NCBI RefSeq assembly: GCF_010993975.1
Contig: NZ_JAACZO010000043.1
Location: 211,652 to 275,651, forward strand
Source: Halomonas faecis
GTDB taxonomy: Bacteria; Pseudomonadota; Gammaproteobacteria; Pseudomonadales; Halomonadaceae
Reading direction: 5' to 3'
Length of the DNA stretch: 64,000 nucleotides
The position numbers and the translations under genes were made by a program. How positions within the stretch are numbered: the stretch's first letter is position 1; each line of letters starts with the position of its first letter. Below are positions 17,475 to 26,362 of the stretch, in pieces. The notes under the pieces are model-generated. The model made no database searches, was not told the DNA's origin, and worked only from the letters and a program-made list of their open reading frames with translations.

Positions 17475-18528
17475 CTTGCCTCCGATGTCTGCGCGTCAGC
17501 AGCCACAGGAAGAAGGGGCCACCCAGCAGGCTGGTGGCGATGCCGATCGGCGGCTCCTGCGGCGGGATGGCGAGCCGCACGGCCAGGTCGGCACCCAGCA
17601 CCAGGCTCACCCCGAGCAGGGCGGCGGTGGGCAGCACCCAGCGGTGGCCATGGCCGACCAGCAGTCTGGCCAGGTGGGGTGCCACCAGCCCGATGAAGCC
17701 GATGGGCCCGGCCGCTGCCGTGACGGCACCCACGCTCACGGCGGCGGACAGCGCCATGCGTCGTTTGCAGCGCTCGACGTCCAGGCCGGCATGGAAGGCC
17801 TGGCGTTCGCCCAGTTGAAACAGGTCCAGGCCATGGGCATGACGCCAGAACGTCGGCACGCACGCCAGGGTCGCCGCCAGGGCCACGGTGACCACGGGCC
17901 AGCTGGCATGCCCCAGGCCGCCCATGTTCCAGAAGGTCAGGTCGCGCAGCGCCTGGTCGTCGGAGACGTAGACCAGCACGCCGATGATGGCGCCAGCGAT
18001 GGTGTTGATGGCCACGCCGATCAGGATCAGTGTCGCCATCGAGGTTTCGCCGCTGCGTCGGGACAGGGTGAAAACGCAGGCGATCACCAGGCTGCCACCC
18101 AGGAAGGCCGACAGCGGCAGGAGGAAAGGCTGCAGAAAACCGGGCAGCTCGGTGGCGAAGAGGCCGCCGAGGACGATGACGCTGACGGCTCCCAGGGAAG
18201 CGCCGGCCGTGACGCCGATCAGCCCGGGGTCGGCCAGCGGGTTGCGCAACACGCCTTGTAGAGCGGTGCCGGACAGGGCCAGGGCCACGCCGACGGCGAT
18301 GCCCAGGGTCAGGCGTGGCAGGCGGATCTGCCACAGGATGCCGGCGTCCAGCGGCTCGCCACCGCCGAGCAGTACGGCCAGCAGACGGTCGCCACTGATG
18401 GTGACGGGGCCGAGCAGCAGTTCGGCCAGCGCCATCAGGATGGCGAGAATGGCCAGGCCCGCAAGGATCGCTTGCGGGCGGTGTCGCTCTGCTACGGTGC
18501 GCCGTCGCGACAGCGTGGGCGATGTCAT
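17467..18528 (-). CDS. hmuU: Heme ABC transporter permease
   Basis: A 353-residue FecCD-family inner-membrane permease with about ten hydrophobic helices. It has the usual ALSGTALQGVLRNPLADPGLIGVTAGAS coupling region and the late AAGPIGFIGLVAPHLARLLVG motif. It passes heme delivered by HmuT into the cytoplasm, driven by HmuV. The start overlaps the hmuT stop (ATGA). Confidence 0.93.
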   Translation of the reverse strand: MTSPTLSRRRTVAERHRPQAILAGLAILAILMALAELLLGPVTISGDRLLAVLLGGGEPLDAGILWQIRLPRLTLGIAVGVALALSGTALQGVLRNPLADPGLIGVTAGASLGAVSVIVLGGLFATELPGFLQPFLLPLSAFLGGSLVIACVFTLSRRSGETSMATLILIGVAINTIAGAIIGVLVYVSDDQALRDLTFWNMGGLGHASWPVVTVALAATLACVPTFWRHAHGLDLFQLGERQAFHAGLDVERCKRRMALSAAVSVGAVTAAAGPIGFIGLVAPHLARLLVGHGHRWVLPTAALLGVSLVLGADLAVRLAIPPQEPPIGIATSLLGGPFFLWLLTRRHRRQDA

Positions 18529-19472
18529 GGTCGGTCGTGCGTCGAGGCGAAGCGCTGCGGATGCAATGCCTGGCCCAGTTCGCGGATGGCCTGCGGCGTG
18601 CGTGGCCCGAACCCGAGCAGCAGCATGCCGTCCATGGCGATCAGCCGTCCTTCCTTGCCGGCCGGTGTCTGGCCGAGGTCAGGGCGCTCCAGTAACCACT
18701 CCTGGCTGTTCTGCCCCGCCACCTGGGATGACATCACCAGCGCCGCTTCCGGCTGCAGGTCGATGACGGCTTCCGGAGAGATGGGGCTGTAGCCGTCGAT
18801 GCCGCCCGTCATCGGCTCGCCACCGGCACGTCGGATGATATCGGCCACTGCGGTGCCCTCACCGCCGATCATCAATGGGCCCTCGCCGGCGGAGAGTACG
18901 AAGAGCACGCGCGGGCGCTGCGTGACGTCGTCGAGCCGGTGCGTCACCTCTTCGAGCTCGCGCTCGAATCGGCCGACGAGCCGTTCCGCCTCCGCCTGGC
19001 GCTCCAGAGCGCTGCCCACGAAGCGTATCTTGGCCGGCACGTCGCGCTCGGCATCGCCCGATAGCTCGGGTGCCCGTTCGAGTGCCACGCCCGCATCGCG
19101 AATGCGTTCCAGAGCGGTATCCGGCCCGGCGTAATGGCTGGCCAATACCCGGTCTGGCCTCAGCGAGAGCACGCCTTCCGCCGACAGCGAGCGGACGTAA
19201 CCGATGCTGGGAAGTTCGAGAGCCGCGTCGGGATGGGTGGAGGTACTGTCGACGCCGACGACGCGTTCGCCTTCCCCCAAGGCATAGACGATCTCCGTCA
19301 GGTCGCCTCCGGCGACCACCAGCCGTTCGGCCGCGTTGGCGGGCAGGCTGGCAAGAGCGGCCAGCATGATGGCGGCCAACAGCCATGGAAGGCGGTTGGC
19401 GGCTTGGTAAGCCGAAGTTGGCGCCAGCGATCGTGTCGCCGCTCCTCGAGTGGAACGTGGAAAAGCCAGCAT
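18525..19472 (-). CDS. hmuT: Periplasmic heme-binding protein
   Basis: A 315-residue class III substrate-binding protein. A long basic N-region precedes a signal peptide ending SLPANAA. The mature protein starts ERLVVAGGDLTEIVYALGEGERVVGVDSTSTHP, a hallmark of HmuT. It carries the heme-ligand-type tyrosine in GYVRSLSAEGVLSL. Its start follows AGGAAAAG. It faces away from the TonB receptor 19705-21756 across a promoter region with two Fur-like boxes, one near each gene. Confidence 0.92.
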   Translation of the reverse strand: MLAFPRSTRGAATRSLAPTSAYQAANRLPWLLAAIMLAALASLPANAAERLVVAGGDLTEIVYALGEGERVVGVDSTSTHPDAALELPSIGYVRSLSAEGVLSLRPDRVLASHYAGPDTALERIRDAGVALERAPELSGDAERDVPAKIRFVGSALERQAEAERLVGRFERELEEVTHRLDDVTQRPRVLFVLSAGEGPLMIGGEGTAVADIIRRAGGEPMTGGIDGYSPISPEAVIDLQPEAALVMSSQVAGQNSQEWLLERPDLGQTPAGKEGRLIAMDGMLLLGFGPRTPQAIRELGQALHPQRFASTHDRP

Positions 19473-19495
19473 GGCGATCTTTTCCTGTTAATAGT

Positions 19496-19514
19496 GAGAA
19501 ATATAACCGTTCTC
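19496..19514. promoter_or_regulatory. Candidate Fur box near hmuT
   Basis: GAGAAATATAACCGTTCTC has perfect TGAGAA...TTCTCA outer arms when one base is added to each side. It matches the Fur consensus at about 13 of 19 positions. It starts 24 bases upstream of the hmuT start. Confidence 0.55.
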
Positions 19515-19617
19515 AACAATAGGCGGCGAATCTCGATTTGGCAAGTGCGGCGAATCGGCGCAGCGAAACCATCGGGGATTTTTTGATGCAGGCCATAGTT
19601 GTGATCGATTCATGTTT

Positions 19618-19636
19618 GATAAAGATTATTATTTGT
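19618..19636. promoter_or_regulatory. Candidate Fur box near the heme receptor
   Basis: GATAAAGATTATTATTTGT matches the Fur consensus at about 13 of 19 positions. It lies about 70 bases upstream of the receptor's start. Confidence 0.5.
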
Positions 19637-19704
19637 ATGTAGGCTGTCATATTGCATCGGATGCCGCATGAGCGTGAGGCATTCGTGGTTTCCAGGAGAA
19701 CGAC

Positions 19705-21756
19705 ATGGCGATGTGTGAAACGAGGGAGTGGGGGTTGGCCTTGTGTCTCGTCGCGGCTGGCGCCAGCGTGGCCCATGCCGAAGCGGCGACCGGGGAGGGC
19801 GATTCCGAGCCGGCCTCCCTGGACACCCTGGTGGTACTGGGTACCGGCAGCGAGGTGTCGATCTTCGACAACCCCGCTTCGGTGTCGACCGTGGAGGCGG
19901 ATGACCTGCGGCGCAACGCGTCGTCCAGCGTGGCGGACCAGCTCAGGGACGTGCCAGGGGTCAAGGTGTTCGACGACGGCACGGCCGGCATGAAGCGCAT
20001 CATGATCCGCGGCGAGACGTCTCGCCGCGTCACCGTGCAGGTCGACGGCCATGCGCTGACCGATCACTCGCCCTACGGCACGCCGCTGCTGATCGATCCG
20101 TCCACCATCGAGCGGATCGAGGTGGTTCGCGGGCCCTCCTCGGTGCTCAGCGGTTCCAACGCCATCGGTGGCGTGGTCAACATCATCACGCGCCGGGGCG
20201 GCGAACGACCGCTGGAGGGCAGTCTTTCCGCGACGGGATATTCGGCCACCGACGGGTTTCGCACCACCGCCAATCTTCAGGGGGCGCTGGGCGCCGTCGA
20301 CTGGCGCCTGACCGCGGGGCTCGGCGACGAAGACGACCGGCGAACGCCCGATGGGCGATTGCGGCCTTCGAGCCATGCGCAGGATCAGCTTTCGGCACAC
20401 CTCGGTTATACCGCCGGCAATCACTATTGGGCGCTCAAGGCGGACCAGTACCGACTCGAGGCGGACGTCTACAATCCGGTTCCCGAGGGGTTCGACGCCT
20501 TTTCCATTCGCCTTCCGCAGCGCGACCTGCGCAAGGTCGGCCTGTTCTACGAGGGAGACTCGCCGTTGCCCTGGGTCGAGAGCCTCGAAGCCAGTCTCTA
20601 TCACCAGACCATCGACCGGCTGTTCGAGAACCAGGCGGCGATGAGCAACGGCATGGAGATCGGCGGCACCAGCGACGATCGCCAGACCACCTATGGCCTG
20701 GACGTTCAGGCCGACCTCCGCGTGGCCGACGTCGGCAACACCGTGATCGGTGTTGAGTACGAAAACGACGCGCTCGACACCGACAAGACCTCGGATGTCT
20801 TCATGCCTTTTCCGCCGCCCAACGGCCAGCGCACCGTCACGTCGACGGCCGATGAGGCGCGCATCGAGACCTTGTCGGGGTATGCCCAGCAGGCGTGGGA
20901 GCTGGGCGAGGCGACCACGCTCTATTTCGGTGGGCGGGTCTATGCGGTAGAAGCCGAACTCGAGGCCAGTGCCGACAAGGCACTGCAAGACAATACCGAT
21001 GAGCGCGTGCTCGGCTCGCTGAGTCTCGTGCATCGCCCTTCAGAGGCATGGTCGCTGCGCGCCAATCTGGCTCAGGGCTATTCCTATCCCACCCTGCAGC
21101 AGTTGTTCCTGACCACGACGGCAGGCGGCATCACCATCATCGGCAACTCCGACCTGTCGCCCGAGACGGCCGAGACCCTGGAGCTGGGAGCCCGCTATCG
21201 CGGCGACCGGGTGACCCTGGATGCCACGCTTTTCCATACCCGCGCCGAAGACTACATCGGCGAGGAAGACCTGGGCGGCGGTGGCTCGGGGCCCAGCCAG
21301 CGGGGTTACGTCAACGTTCACGAGGCCCGGACCACGGGGCTAGAACTGCTGGCCGAGTACGGCCTGCCGGCCTGGGATGCCTCGCTCTATCTCAACGGCA
21401 GCGTGCTGCGACGCGAGTTCGACTATGGCTCGTCGAGCACCACCGACAGCGGCACGCCGCGCTTTGCCGGGCGCGTCGGCATCCGCCACGACTGGGCGGT
21501 GACGCCGGTCACCCAGGCCGAGATCGATCTCTTCGTGCGTGCCGAAAGCGAGGCGAAACAGCGTGACGCCGAGGGTGAACTGACCTCCCGGGCCGCCGGA
21601 TACGGCACCGTCAACGCCTATCTGGGGCTCAGCCATGGCGCGCGCTTCGATGTCGGACTGAACCTGAACAATCTATTCGACAAGGCCTACCAGCCGTATG
21701 GCGAGATCCCGGGGGAGGGGCGCAGTGCCAGCCTGACCGGCACGCTGCATTTCTGA
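19705..21756 (+). CDS. TonB-dependent heme/hemoglobin receptor
   Basis: A 683-residue outer-membrane receptor of the heme/hemoglobin type. The signal peptide ends SVAHA, the TonB-box region is SLDTLVVLG, and the plug carries RIMIRGETSRRVTVQVDGHALTDHS and IERIEVVRGPSSVLSGSNAIGGVVNIIT. The barrel contains YPTLQQLFLT and a NPDL-like block (GNSDLSPETAETLELG), and ends TGTLHF. The context of hmuTUV, hutW and hutX makes heme the likely ligand. The start follows CCAGGAGAA. Confidence 0.9.
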   Translation: MAMCETREWGLALCLVAAGASVAHAEAATGEGDSEPASLDTLVVLGTGSEVSIFDNPASVSTVEADDLRRNASSSVADQLRDVPGVKVFDDGTAGMKRIMIRGETSRRVTVQVDGHALTDHSPYGTPLLIDPSTIERIEVVRGPSSVLSGSNAIGGVVNIITRRGGERPLEGSLSATGYSATDGFRTTANLQGALGAVDWRLTAGLGDEDDRRTPDGRLRPSSHAQDQLSAHLGYTAGNHYWALKADQYRLEADVYNPVPEGFDAFSIRLPQRDLRKVGLFYEGDSPLPWVESLEASLYHQTIDRLFENQAAMSNGMEIGGTSDDRQTTYGLDVQADLRVADVGNTVIGVEYENDALDTDKTSDVFMPFPPPNGQRTVTSTADEARIETLSGYAQQAWELGEATTLYFGGRVYAVEAELEASADKALQDNTDERVLGSLSLVHRPSEAWSLRANLAQGYSYPTLQQLFLTTTAGGITIIGNSDLSPETAETLELGARYRGDRVTLDATLFHTRAEDYIGEEDLGGGGSGPSQRGYVNVHEARTTGLELLAEYGLPAWDASLYLNGSVLRREFDYGSSSTTDSGTPRFAGRVGIRHDWAVTPVTQAEIDLFVRAESEAKQRDAEGELTSRAAGYGTVNAYLGLSHGARFDVGLNLNNLFDKAYQPYGEIPGEGRSASLTGTLHF

Positions 21757-21784
21757 CCCAGGTGAAAAGTGAAGGGTATCGAAG

Positions 21785-23191
21785 ATGGGACAGTCCACGT
21801 GGGATGAGCCGCGCCGTTCGCCGAGGCGCATCCCTCTGTCTGAGCCGGATCACGCGCTGCCCCGGGTCGCCGTGAACCCGCTGCGTCGGGCATTCGACAA
21901 GCGAACTCCGGTGATGCCCTGGCGCGACAAGCGGCCGGTGCCGGAGGCGGACGTGCCGGCGATCTGGCAGCGTCTGATGGAAACGCCGATGGCGGTCGGC
22001 CCGTGCCTGGCCTACGTACATGTTCCGTTCTGTGCCAATCACTGCCTGTTCTGCGGGTTCTATCGGAATCGCTATCAGCGTGACGACTCCGCACGCTACG
22101 TCCAGGCGATCATCGACGAGCTGTGCCGGGAGGCCGATGCGAGTCAGTGGCAGGAAGGCATCGTGGAGGCGGTCTACCTGGGCGGCGGCACGCCCTCGGC
22201 CCTGGAGCCCCCGGATCTGGTACGCCTGATCGAGGCGCTGCGCCAAGAGTTGCCCCTGGCGCCCGATGCCGAATTCACGGTGGAGGGACGCATCCTGCAT
22301 TTCGACGGCGAGAAGGTGGACGCCTGTCTCGATGCCGGGGTCAATCGCCTTTCCATCGGCGTGCAGAGTTTCGACACCCGGGTGCGTCAGCAGCAGGGGC
22401 GGCGTGCCACCGGCGAGGCCGCGGAACGCTATATCGAGTCGCTGGTGGCCCGTGACCGGGCCGCGGTGGTGATCGATCTGATGTATGGCCTGCCCGGGCA
22501 GAGCCAGAGAGTCTGGCAGCAGGATCTGGAAACCAGTCTCGCGCTGGCGCCCGATGGGCTCGACGTCTACTGCCTGTCGATGTTCCCGGGGACGCCCCTG
22601 CACCAGGCGGTCGGTAATGGCCGCGTGGTGCCGCCGGCTTCGCTGGAATGTCGCGCCGAGATGTACGGCATGGCCAGCGAACAACTGGCGGCGGCAGGGT
22701 GGCAGCAGATCAGCAACAGCCACTGGGCGGCCACGCCTCGCGAGCGCAACGCTTACAACCGGCTGATCAAGACGGGGGCGACCACGCTGGCCTTCGGCTC
22801 CGGTGCCGGCGGCAAGCGAGGAAGCTACAGCTACACCCTCGACGGCGATCTGGAAGGCTACCTGTCGACCGTGAATCGAGGACGCAAGCCCCTGGCCGGC
22901 ATGCTGCAGGGCGATGCGTTGCAGCCCCTGCGCGATGTCGTCTGCGGGGATCTGGAAGTGGGGGCTCTCGATCTCCAGCGGCTCCCCGCGGTGATGTCCG
23001 CCGCCGCCGATGCCTTGCCGGAGCTGCGTCATCTGGTCGACGTGTGGCAGCGGGCCGGCTTGGCCGAACGTCATGGCGACCGCGTGACACTGACCACCGC
23101 CGGCTGCTTCTGGAGTTCCAATCTCATCGCCGGCTTCAACCAACGGCTGGCTTCCCTGACGGCCGTGTCGAGCGACGGCGAGTCATCTTGA
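21785..23191 (+). CDS. hutW: Radical SAM heme-utilisation protein (ChuW/HutW)
   Basis: A 468-residue radical S-adenosylmethionine enzyme of the HemN-like family, heme-utilisation branch. The [4Fe-4S] motif CX3CX2C is Cys83, Cys87 and Cys90 in VHVPFCANHCLFCGF. GGGTPSAL and LSIGVQSFD follow, as in coproporphyrinogen-dehydrogenase relatives. ChuW of E. coli O157 opens the heme ring anaerobically to anaerobilin and frees iron. The gene sits 28 bases after the receptor stop, so it is probably in the same operon as the receptor and hutX. Confidence 0.9.
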   Translation: MGQSTWDEPRRSPRRIPLSEPDHALPRVAVNPLRRAFDKRTPVMPWRDKRPVPEADVPAIWQRLMETPMAVGPCLAYVHVPFCANHCLFCGFYRNRYQRDDSARYVQAIIDELCREADASQWQEGIVEAVYLGGGTPSALEPPDLVRLIEALRQELPLAPDAEFTVEGRILHFDGEKVDACLDAGVNRLSIGVQSFDTRVRQQQGRRATGEAAERYIESLVARDRAAVVIDLMYGLPGQSQRVWQQDLETSLALAPDGLDVYCLSMFPGTPLHQAVGNGRVVPPASLECRAEMYGMASEQLAAAGWQQISNSHWAATPRERNAYNRLIKTGATTLAFGSGAGGKRGSYSYTLDGDLEGYLSTVNRGRKPLAGMLQGDALQPLRDVVCGDLEVGALDLQRLPAVMSAAADALPELRHLVDVWQRAGLAERHGDRVTLTTAGCFWSSNLIAGFNQRLASLTAVSSDGESS

Positions 23192-23225
23192 ACCGGACCA
23201 CTGCCCTTCAACAGGAGAGACTGCA

Positions 23226-23774
23226 ATGTCACACCCCCAAGCCGATGCAACATCTCGCCAAGGCCGCCTGGACGCACTTCGCCAGCAGCTGGCGGAAAGC
23301 CAGGACGGCATGCTGGAGGCCCTGGCCGTCCAGCACTCCCTCTCGCTGCTGGAGGTGGTGAGCTGCCTGCCACGGCACTGTTGGCAGCGCGTCTCTGGCG
23401 AGCATTTCGTCGAGGTGCTCGGCGAGCTGGCCGGTTGGGGAGCGCTGACGACCATCGTCCACACGCCGGACGTGATTCTCGAGTACAGCGGCCCCTTTCC
23501 CGAAGGCAAGCTTGGCCATGGGTTCTACAACCTGCAGGGCGGGCACGCTCTCAGCGGCCACCTGAAGCCCGACCGCTGTGCAACCATCGTCTTCCTGCGG
23601 CGCCCTTTCATGGGCCTGGAAACGGCCTCGGTGCAGTTCTTCAACGAGGCGGGCGATGCCATGTTCAAGGTCTACCTCGGCCGCGATGAGGCGCGCCGGC
23701 TGCGAGCCGATCAGCTCGAGCGTTTCACCGCTCTGGGGCAGCGCCTGGCATCTGCCGAAGCCGTCGGTTCATAA
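23226..23774 (+). CDS. hutX: Cytoplasmic heme carrier HutX/ChuX
   Basis: A 182-residue protein of the HutX/ChuX family, which binds heme inside the cell and hands it to a degrading enzyme. Family blocks seen are EALAVQHSLSLLEVVSCLP, LTTIVHTPDVILEYSGPFPEG, GFYNLQGGHALSGHL and FFNEAGDAMFKVYLGRD. The ribosome binding site is AGGAGAG. It lies 34 bases after hutW. The usual third member, hutZ (heme oxygenase-like), does not follow. Confidence 0.9.
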   Translation: MSHPQADATSRQGRLDALRQQLAESQDGMLEALAVQHSLSLLEVVSCLPRHCWQRVSGEHFVEVLGELAGWGALTTIVHTPDVILEYSGPFPEGKLGHGFYNLQGGHALSGHLKPDRCATIVFLRRPFMGLETASVQFFNEAGDAMFKVYLGRDEARRLRADQLERFTALGQRLASAEAVGS

Positions 23775-23815
23775 GCGCCGTTCTGCTCTCCGTGGCGAGC
23801 CATGGGGTCGGTCTG

Positions 23816-23847
23816 CTGCTGGCCCGGCTCGCGTGATGGGCCAGCAG
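23816..23847. terminator. Hairpin after hutX
   Basis: A perfect ten-base inverted repeat, CTGCTGGCCC...GGGCCAGCAG, is flanked by a further pairing GGTCG/CGACC outside it. It could end the receptor-hutW-hutX transcript, although no T-run follows. Confidence 0.5.
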
Positions 23848-24056
23848 CGTCGACCCTCTCGCGCCTTCGAGTTGCCCGGTTGCTCGACAGGCCAGGTCAC
23901 GAGCTTGATGCGGCATGGTTGCCATTCGATAGTATGGCTATGCTACCTGCGGCTATTCGTTGCAGCCAATTGACCAATTTTTGTCCATACTGGTGCAGGC
24001 CCCACCTGAAAGAAGAAGGGCAGTAGGGAACCACCAAGGGAACAGAGGTGCCAGCC

Positions 24057-25364
24057 ATGCCACCCGCCTACCGAAATCCTGTCGGCACGCTTCTTGGCGT
24101 GCTGTTCGGCTGCCTGATGTTGCTGAGCGTCGGGCAGGTCCACGCCAATCCGCGCTATGCGGCCATCGTGGTCGATGCCGAGAGCGGCGCCGTGCTGCAT
24201 GCCGCCAACGCCGATGCCACTCGCTATCCGGCATCGCTGACCAAGATGATGACGCTCTACCTGCTGTTCGAGGCCCTCGAAGATGGCGGCCTGACCCTCG
24301 ACCAACCGCTGCCGGTTTCGACCTATGCCGCTTCCAAGCCGGCCTCCAAGCTCTATCTCAAGGCGGGGTCGACCATTCCCGTGGAGACGGCCATCGAGGC
24401 GCTGGTGATCAAGTCGGCCAACGACGTGGCGGTGACGGTGGCCGAGGCGCTGGGCGGCAGCGATGAGCACTTCGCCAGCATGATGACGCGCAAGGCGCGC
24501 GAGCTGGGGATGTCGGATACCGTCTTCCGCAATCCCCATGGCCTGCCCGACGCGCGCCAGGTCACCACGGCGCGGGATATGGCCACCCTTGCGCTACGGG
24601 TGATGAAGGACTTCCCCCAGCATTACCACTACTTTTCCCGAACACGCTTCCACTGGAACGGCAAGACCATCACCGGCCACAATCGCCTGCTGGACGATTA
24701 CCCGGGTGCCGACGGTCTCAAGACCGGTTTCATTCGCGCTTCGGGCTTCAACGTGGCCACGTCGGCGGTGCGCCACGACCGGCGCATCCTCACGGTGGTA
24801 ATGGGCGGCTTCACGGCGGCCTCTCGCGATGCGCACACGGCCGACCTGCTCGATCGCGGCTACCTGCGCCTGGCGATGCAGCGGCGTGGCGACTGGGTCG
24901 CCCAGGCCGACCTGTCCGGCGATCGCATGGCGTTGCCCGAACCGATGCCGGCAACGCAGCCCACCCGACAGCTGGCTTCGGCCGAGGCTGATTCATCCTG
25001 GTCGCAGGCGCTGGCCGCTCGCGAGGCATCGTCCATGCTGACCGAACCCGATACCGAGATGGGCTCTGCCGACGACCCCATCCAGGCGCTGCTGGCACGC
25101 AACGACGCGACATCGTCCGGTGGGGCCTGGGCCGTGCAGGTCGGAGCCTTCAGCAATGCCGACCAGGCGCGCAGCCTGGCGGCGCGGGCGGCCGACCGTC
25201 TGGCCAGCGTAGTCCAAGGGGTCCGCGTGGCGGTTGCCGAAGCGCAGGACGCACCGCAGCTGTTCCGTGCGCGCCTGGTCGATCTGCAGGAAGGCGATGC
25301 CCACACGGCGTGTCGCAGTCTGCGTCAGCAGGGCATGGACTGCATGGTGGTGGCACACAACTGA
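24057..25364 (+). CDS. D-alanyl-D-alanine carboxypeptidase with C-terminal SPOR domain
   Basis: A 435-residue secreted peptidase S11 protein (low-molecular-weight penicillin-binding protein). The signal peptide is cut after VHA. Active-site motifs are SLTK (Ser60), SAN and KTG, in KSANDVAV and GLKTGFI. The C-terminal SPOR domain (about residues 358-433, WAVQVGAFSNADQARSLAAR) binds denuded septal peptidoglycan and points to work at the division site. It trims the terminal D-Ala from stem peptides. I prefer the ATG at 24057, eight bases after AGAGG, over the GTG nine bases upstream. Confidence 0.92.
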   Translation: MPPAYRNPVGTLLGVLFGCLMLLSVGQVHANPRYAAIVVDAESGAVLHAANADATRYPASLTKMMTLYLLFEALEDGGLTLDQPLPVSTYAASKPASKLYLKAGSTIPVETAIEALVIKSANDVAVTVAEALGGSDEHFASMMTRKARELGMSDTVFRNPHGLPDARQVTTARDMATLALRVMKDFPQHYHYFSRTRFHWNGKTITGHNRLLDDYPGADGLKTGFIRASGFNVATSAVRHDRRILTVVMGGFTAASRDAHTADLLDRGYLRLAMQRRGDWVAQADLSGDRMALPEPMPATQPTRQLASAEADSSWSQALAAREASSMLTEPDTEMGSADDPIQALLARNDATSSGGAWAVQVGAFSNADQARSLAARAADRLASVVQGVRVAVAEAQDAPQLFRARLVDLQEGDAHTACRSLRQQGMDCMVVAHN

Positions 25365-25417
25365 CGTCGGCGCCCTTGCTGCCCACCGCCTAACCCGTTA
25401 GCTTGGGAACCAATCAG

Positions 25418-25451
25418 CCCCGCCGACCTCCGGTCGGCGGGGTGGTTTTTT
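25418..25451. terminator. Strong rho-independent terminator after the carboxypeptidase
   Basis: A perfect 11-bp stem, CCCCGCCGACC / GGTCGGCGGGG with a three-base loop, is followed within two bases by a run of Ts on the plus strand. Confidence 0.92.
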
Positions 25452-25475
25452 GGTCGGGCCAGCCGGGAGGTCGTG

Positions 25476-26351
25476 ATGTCACCGTCGTTCAAGGGGATAC
25501 TGTTCATGTGCGCCGGCGTGCTGTGCCTGGCCATCGGCGATGCCATCGCCAAGTGGCTGGGCGAGGTGCACTCGCCGCTGCAGATCATCTTCTTTCGGAC
25601 GCTGGTGTCGTTGCCGCTCATCGCCCTGCTGGCCCACTTCGGTGGCGGCCTGCGCAAGCTGCGCACCCGGCGTCCCGGCGTGCATCTGATACGAGGGCTG
25701 ATCTACACCGGCACCATGGGCTGCTTCGTGCTGGGGCTGACGATGCTGCCCCTGGCCGAGGCCACGGCCATTGCCTTCGCCGCACCGCTGTTCGTCACCC
25801 TGCTGTCGGTACCGTTGCTCGGCGAGCGCGTGGATGGACCGGTCATGGCCGCCTCGCTACTGGGGTTCGTGGGTGTGCTGGTGATCGTGCGTCCGGGCGG
25901 CGAGAGCTTTCATCCCGGCGCCCTGGCCATGCTGGGGGCCGCCGTCTTCTATGCGCTGCTGATGGTCACGTCGCGCCGCTACGGAGGGCGCGAGCACCTC
26001 TGGGCCATGGTCTTCTACATGAACCTGGTGCCCTTGGTGGTTGCCGCCCTGAGTCTGCCGCTAGTGTGGCGGACCCCCTATCCCGAGCACTGGCCGGCCT
26101 TTCTCGCTGCCGGCGTGTTCGGCGTGGGTGCCACGGCCTGCATTACCATGGCCTTTCGGCATGCCCCGGCGGCCATTGCCGCGCCCTTCGACTACACCGC
26201 CATGCTGTGGGCGGTACTGCTCGGCTGGTGGTTCTGGGGCGAGATGCCCGACCTGTGGGTGTTCGTCGGCAGTGCCCTGATCATCGGCAGCGGCCTGGCC
26301 ATCGCCTACCACGACCGCCGTACCACGCTGAAGCGGCGTCCGACGCTGTAA
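25476..26351 (+). CDS. EamA-type drug/metabolite exporter (DMT superfamily)
   Basis: A 291-residue inner-membrane protein with about ten helices and two EamA repeats. It has the typical RTLVSLPLIALLAHFGG and ALPLAEATAIAFAAPLFVT-like motif (TMLPLAEATAIAFAAPLFVTLLSVPLLGE), repeated at the end as FRHAPAAIAAPFDYTAMLWAVLLGWWFWGE. It belongs to the RhaT/YojE-like carriers that export amino acids or metabolites; the substrate is not predictable. The ATG at 25476 follows GGGAGG; a GTG one codon earlier is too close to it. Confidence 0.9.
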   Translation: MSPSFKGILFMCAGVLCLAIGDAIAKWLGEVHSPLQIIFFRTLVSLPLIALLAHFGGGLRKLRTRRPGVHLIRGLIYTGTMGCFVLGLTMLPLAEATAIAFAAPLFVTLLSVPLLGERVDGPVMAASLLGFVGVLVIVRPGGESFHPGALAMLGAAVFYALLMVTSRRYGGREHLWAMVFYMNLVPLVVAALSLPLVWRTPYPEHWPAFLAAGVFGVGATACITMAFRHAPAAIAAPFDYTAMLWAVLLGWWFWGEMPDLWVFVGSALIIGSGLAIAYHDRRTTLKRRPTL

Positions 26352-26362
26352 AGCGCCTTCCC

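Noticed and set aside
19513..21033. 506-codon minus-strand frame opposite the heme receptor
   Set aside because: It is antisense to a canonical TonB receptor and has no family signature.
21629..23143. 504-codon minus-strand frame opposite hutW
   Set aside because: It overlaps a radical SAM gene with an intact CX3CX2C motif and has no recognisable domain.
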